A DNA stretch of 9,592 nt, taken from NCBI GenBank assembly GCA_021828605.1, contig JAJZEG010000004.1, forward strand, positions 1 through 9,592. Reading direction: 5' to 3'. Shown here in pieces: positions 7,357-9,592 of the stretch. A program made the position numbers and the translations under genes. Under the pieces are notes generated by a model that ran no database searches, had not been told where the DNA came from, and saw nothing but the letters and a program-made list of their open reading frames with translations. Position 1 is the first letter of the stretch, and each line of letters begins with the position of its first letter. Source of the DNA: Pseudomonadota bacterium (GTDB lineage Bacteria > Pseudomonadota > Alphaproteobacteria > Acetobacterales > Acetobacteraceae).

Positions 7357-8618
7357 GCCGCCAGCTGATTGATAATACGGGTCATGTCCGGCACCTGCGC
7401 AATCGGGCCGAGTGCGGCCAAAGTCGGCGTGCCCGCGAAAATCCGGGCGGCCACGCGGGTAATGTCGGCCTCGCGCACCGCATCGATTTTTGCCACCGTT
7501 TCCTCGATGGGCACGATCCGGCCAAACACATGATATTGCCGGGCCAGCTGTTCACAGCGCGAGCCGGTGCTTTCCAGCGACATCAATAAACCGGCCTTGG
7601 CCTGAGCGCGGGCCCGCTTGAGCTCAGCCTCGGTGACTGACTGGCGCACCTTGCCCAGCTCGCCCAGCGTCACCGGCAGTAATTCGGCCACCTCATCCTC
7701 GCCGGTACCCGCATAGATCCCAAACAACCCGGCCTCGCGATGCGCCATGGTGAAGCTGTAGATCGAATAAACCAAGCCGCGTTTTTCCCGGATTTCCTGG
7801 AACAAGCGCGACGACATCCCGCCACCGAGCAAAGTGGAGAGCAGCATCGCGGCATGGAAATCCGGGTCCGCATAGCCGACCGAGGGAAAGCCGAGCACCA
7901 GATGCGCCTGATCGAGGTCGCGCGCTTCGCGGTAGTCACCGCCGCGATACAGAGCCGGGGCCGGGGTGGCGGGTTCGGCTGCGGTCAGATCGGCGAAATG
8001 CTCGGCGACCAGATCGACCACTTGCTGATGATGCAGCTTGCCCGCCGCCGCGATCACCATGTTACTCGGTGCATAATGGGCGCGCATATAGCGGCGCAGC
8101 GTCTCGGGATCGAGCGATTTGATAATCGCCTCGGTGCCCAATACCGGCCAGCCCATCGGCTGATCGGGATAGGCGGCGAGTTGGAAATGATCGAACACGA
8201 TATCATCGGGCGTGTCGTTCGCCTGACCGATTTCCTGCAAAATTACCCCGCGCTCCCGCTCGAACTCGGCTGCATCAAAGCTGGAATGGCACAATATATC
8301 CCCGATCAAATCAGCGCCTAACGCCAGATCATCGGCGAGCAATTTGACGTAATAGGCGGTTTGGTCGCGCGAGGTATAGGCGTTGATATGGCCGCCAACA
8401 TCCTCCACCGCCTCGGCAATCGCCGCCGCCGAGCGCCGCGCGGTGCCTTTGAACGCCATATGTTCGAGGAAATGCGACACGCCATTTTGCGCCGCCGTCT
8501 CGAACCGGGTGCCGACCCCGACATAGGCGCCGAAGGACACGGTTTCGACCCGCTCCATCCGTTCGGTCAAAATGGTTAGGCCGGAATCGAGGCGCGTGGT
8601 GGTGATATTCGGGTTCAT
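7353..8618 (-). CDS. M16 family zinc metallopeptidase (MPP-beta-like)
   Basis: This is a peptidase of the pitrilysin/insulinase family, close to the group containing mitochondrial processing peptidase beta and bacterial YmxG. The 421-residue product shows the inverted zinc motif HFLEH (His49, Glu52, His53), the third zinc ligand Glu129 in ILQEI (76 residues after His53, as in the family), and the C-terminal-half signature GGGMSSRLFQEIREKRGLVY (265-284). The sequence GHINAYTSRDQTAYY (76-90) is typical of bacterial members. No signal peptide is seen, so it is probably cytoplasmic. All ligands are present, so it should be active. AGGAA lies six bases before the ATG, inside the end of thrC, and the ATG overlaps the thrC stop as ATGA. 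This thrC-M16 pairing is recalled as common in alphaproteobacteria. Natural substrates are unknown. Confidence 0.95.
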   Translation of the reverse strand: MNPNITTTRLDSGLTILTERMERVETVSFGAYVGVGTRFETAAQNGVSHFLEHMAFKGTARRSAAAIAEAVEDVGGHINAYTSRDQTAYYVKLLADDLALGADLIGDILCHSSFDAAEFERERGVILQEIGQANDTPDDIVFDHFQLAAYPDQPMGWPVLGTEAIIKSLDPETLRRYMRAHYAPSNMVIAAAGKLHHQQVVDLVAEHFADLTAAEPATPAPALYRGGDYREARDLDQAHLVLGFPSVGYADPDFHAAMLLSTLLGGGMSSRLFQEIREKRGLVYSIYSFTMAHREAGLFGIYAGTGEDEVAELLPVTLGELGKVRQSVTEAELKRARAQAKAGLLMSLESTGSRCEQLARQYHVFGRIVPIEETVAKIDAVREADITRVAARIFAGTPTLAALGPIAQVPDMTRIINQLAA

Positions 8619-9592
8619 CCGCTATTCCTGTTGGCAAAGCGGCGCACCATCGCTTCGATCTCCGAAAGCGACGACGCTGACCGCTGATATTGTTCTGGCA
8701 TCTCATATAGGTGTGCCAGCCGGGATGGCAGCCCCGGACGGATCCCGGTGGCGCGCTCCATCGCATCCGGGAACTTCGCCGGATGGGCGGTGGCAGCGGC
8801 GATCACCGGCAGGCCGATGGGCGCGCAGGCGCGGGCGGCGGCAATGCCGATGGCGGTATGCGGATCGGCCAGATAGCCATAATCCTGCTTGATCCGGGCG
8901 ATTTCCGCCAAGGTCGCGTCGTTGTCGAGGGCAAAGCCGGTGAAGTCGCGGCGCACCGCCTGCCAGACCGGCTCTGGCACCGCCATATCGCCGGTTGCGC
9001 GAAAATCGGTCATCAGCCGCGCGGTTTTGGCGGCATCGCGCTGCATGAACTCAAATAATAACCGCTCGAAATTGGAGCTGATTTGAATATCCATCGAGGG
9101 CGAGACGGTTTCGACCACAGTGGTCATGCGCATGTCATTGCGCGCGAGGAAGCGGCTCAGAATATCGTTGGAATTGCTACCGACGATGAAGCGTTCAATC
9201 GGCAAGCCCATTTGCCGGGCGGCCCAGGCCGCCAGCACATTGCCGAAATTGCCGGTGGGCACCGAAACCGCGACCGGCCGGTCCGGCGCGCCGAGCGCCA
9301 AGGCGGCCGCCGCGAAATACGGAATTTGCCCGGCAATCCGCGCCCAGTTGATCGAGTTTACCGCCGAGAGCCGCAATTCATCGCGAAACACAGGATCGGC
9401 GAACATCGCTTTGACCAGATCCTGGCAATCATCGAACGTGCCATCCACCGCGATATTGAGCACATTGGCGGCGCTCACCGTGGTCATTTGGCGGCGTTGC
9501 ACCTCGGAGGTGCGGCCCTGCGGATGCAGGATCGCGATATCGACCCGGGCGCGATCACGGCAGGCTTCGATGGCAGCCGAACCGGTATCGCC
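8615..9592 (-). CDS. thrC: Threonine synthase, partial (N-terminal part outside the window)
   Basis: ThrC is a pyridoxal-phosphate enzyme that converts O-phosphohomoserine to threonine and phosphate. The frame is open to the window edge, giving 325 residues and a true stop; about 130-150 N-terminal residues, including the PLP-binding lysine, are missing. The visible part begins with GDTGSAA (fragment residues 1-7), then LHPQGRTSEVQRRQMTT (22-38), NSINWARI (79-86), the PLP-phosphate loop GNFGN (114-118), and C-terminal signatures DPHTA (243-247) and TAHPAKFPDA (268-277), all characteristic of the long (about 460-residue) proteobacterial ThrC. An internal GTG at 9502 could be mistaken for the start, but the conserved sequence before it shows the gene continues. 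It is the first visible gene of a leftward operon with the M16 peptidase and pmbA. Confidence 0.96.
   Translation of the reverse strand, partial: GDTGSAAIEACRDRARVDIAILHPQGRTSEVQRRQMTTVSAANVLNIAVDGTFDDCQDLVKAMFADPVFRDELRLSAVNSINWARIAGQIPYFAAAALALGAPDRPVAVSVPTGNFGNVLAAWAARQMGLPIERFIVGSNSNDILSRFLARNDMRMTTVVETVSPSMDIQISSNFERLLFEFMQRDAAKTARLMTDFRATGDMAVPEPVWQAVRRDFTGFALDNDATLAEIARIKQDYGYLADPHTAIGIAAARACAPIGLPVIAAATAHPAKFPDAMERATGIRPGLPSRLAHLYEMPEQYQRSASSLSEIEAMVRRFANRNSG

Noticed and set aside
7740..8321. 193-residue plus-strand open frame opposite the M16 peptidase
   Set aside because: It is antisense to the conserved middle part of the peptidase and shows no domain of its own.

Overview
The window is ordinary chromosomal DNA from a GC-rich bacterium, most likely an alphaproteobacterium. 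The thrC / M16 peptidase order with start-stop overlaps, the MPP-like M16 peptidase, the MreB sequence and a TAGAGCA...TGCTCTAG palindromic repeat all point that way. Placement in Rhodospirillales/Acetobacterales is a guess from overall resemblance. I see seven protein-coding genes and no tRNA, rRNA, CRISPR array, transposase or prophage gene. I did not find a convincing new biological system; the items worth a second look are a palindromic repeat, leader and operator-like inverted repeats, and gene overlaps.

Left part (1-1800): mreB (cell-shape actin homologue) reads leftward and ends 11 bases inside the edge. It is divergent from a gene for an 80-residue glycine-zipper lipoprotein. The lipoprotein stop codon is the first part of a dispersed-type palindromic repeat (1566-1632), followed by a G/C-rich hairpin (1666-1689).

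Middle (1800-6026): a 594-residue SLC13/DASS-type permease with two RCK_C (TrkA-C) domains inserted between its membrane halves converges on ndk (nucleoside diphosphate kinase), with only two bases between the stops. ndk is divergent from an ABC-F ATPase of the YheS type. The 142-base gap between them carries a 9-bp hairpin and two perfect palindromes.

Right part (6019-9592): a leftward, tightly packed cluster reads thrC (threonine synthase, N-terminal part outside the window), an M16 zinc metallopeptidase, then pmbA/tldE. Both junctions are 4-base ATGA overlaps, so translational coupling is likely. The pmbA 3' end overlaps the ABC-F 3' end tail to tail by 8 bases. Most genes here are housekeeping functions: cell shape, nucleotide balance, translation-associated ATPase, threonine synthesis and proteolysis.
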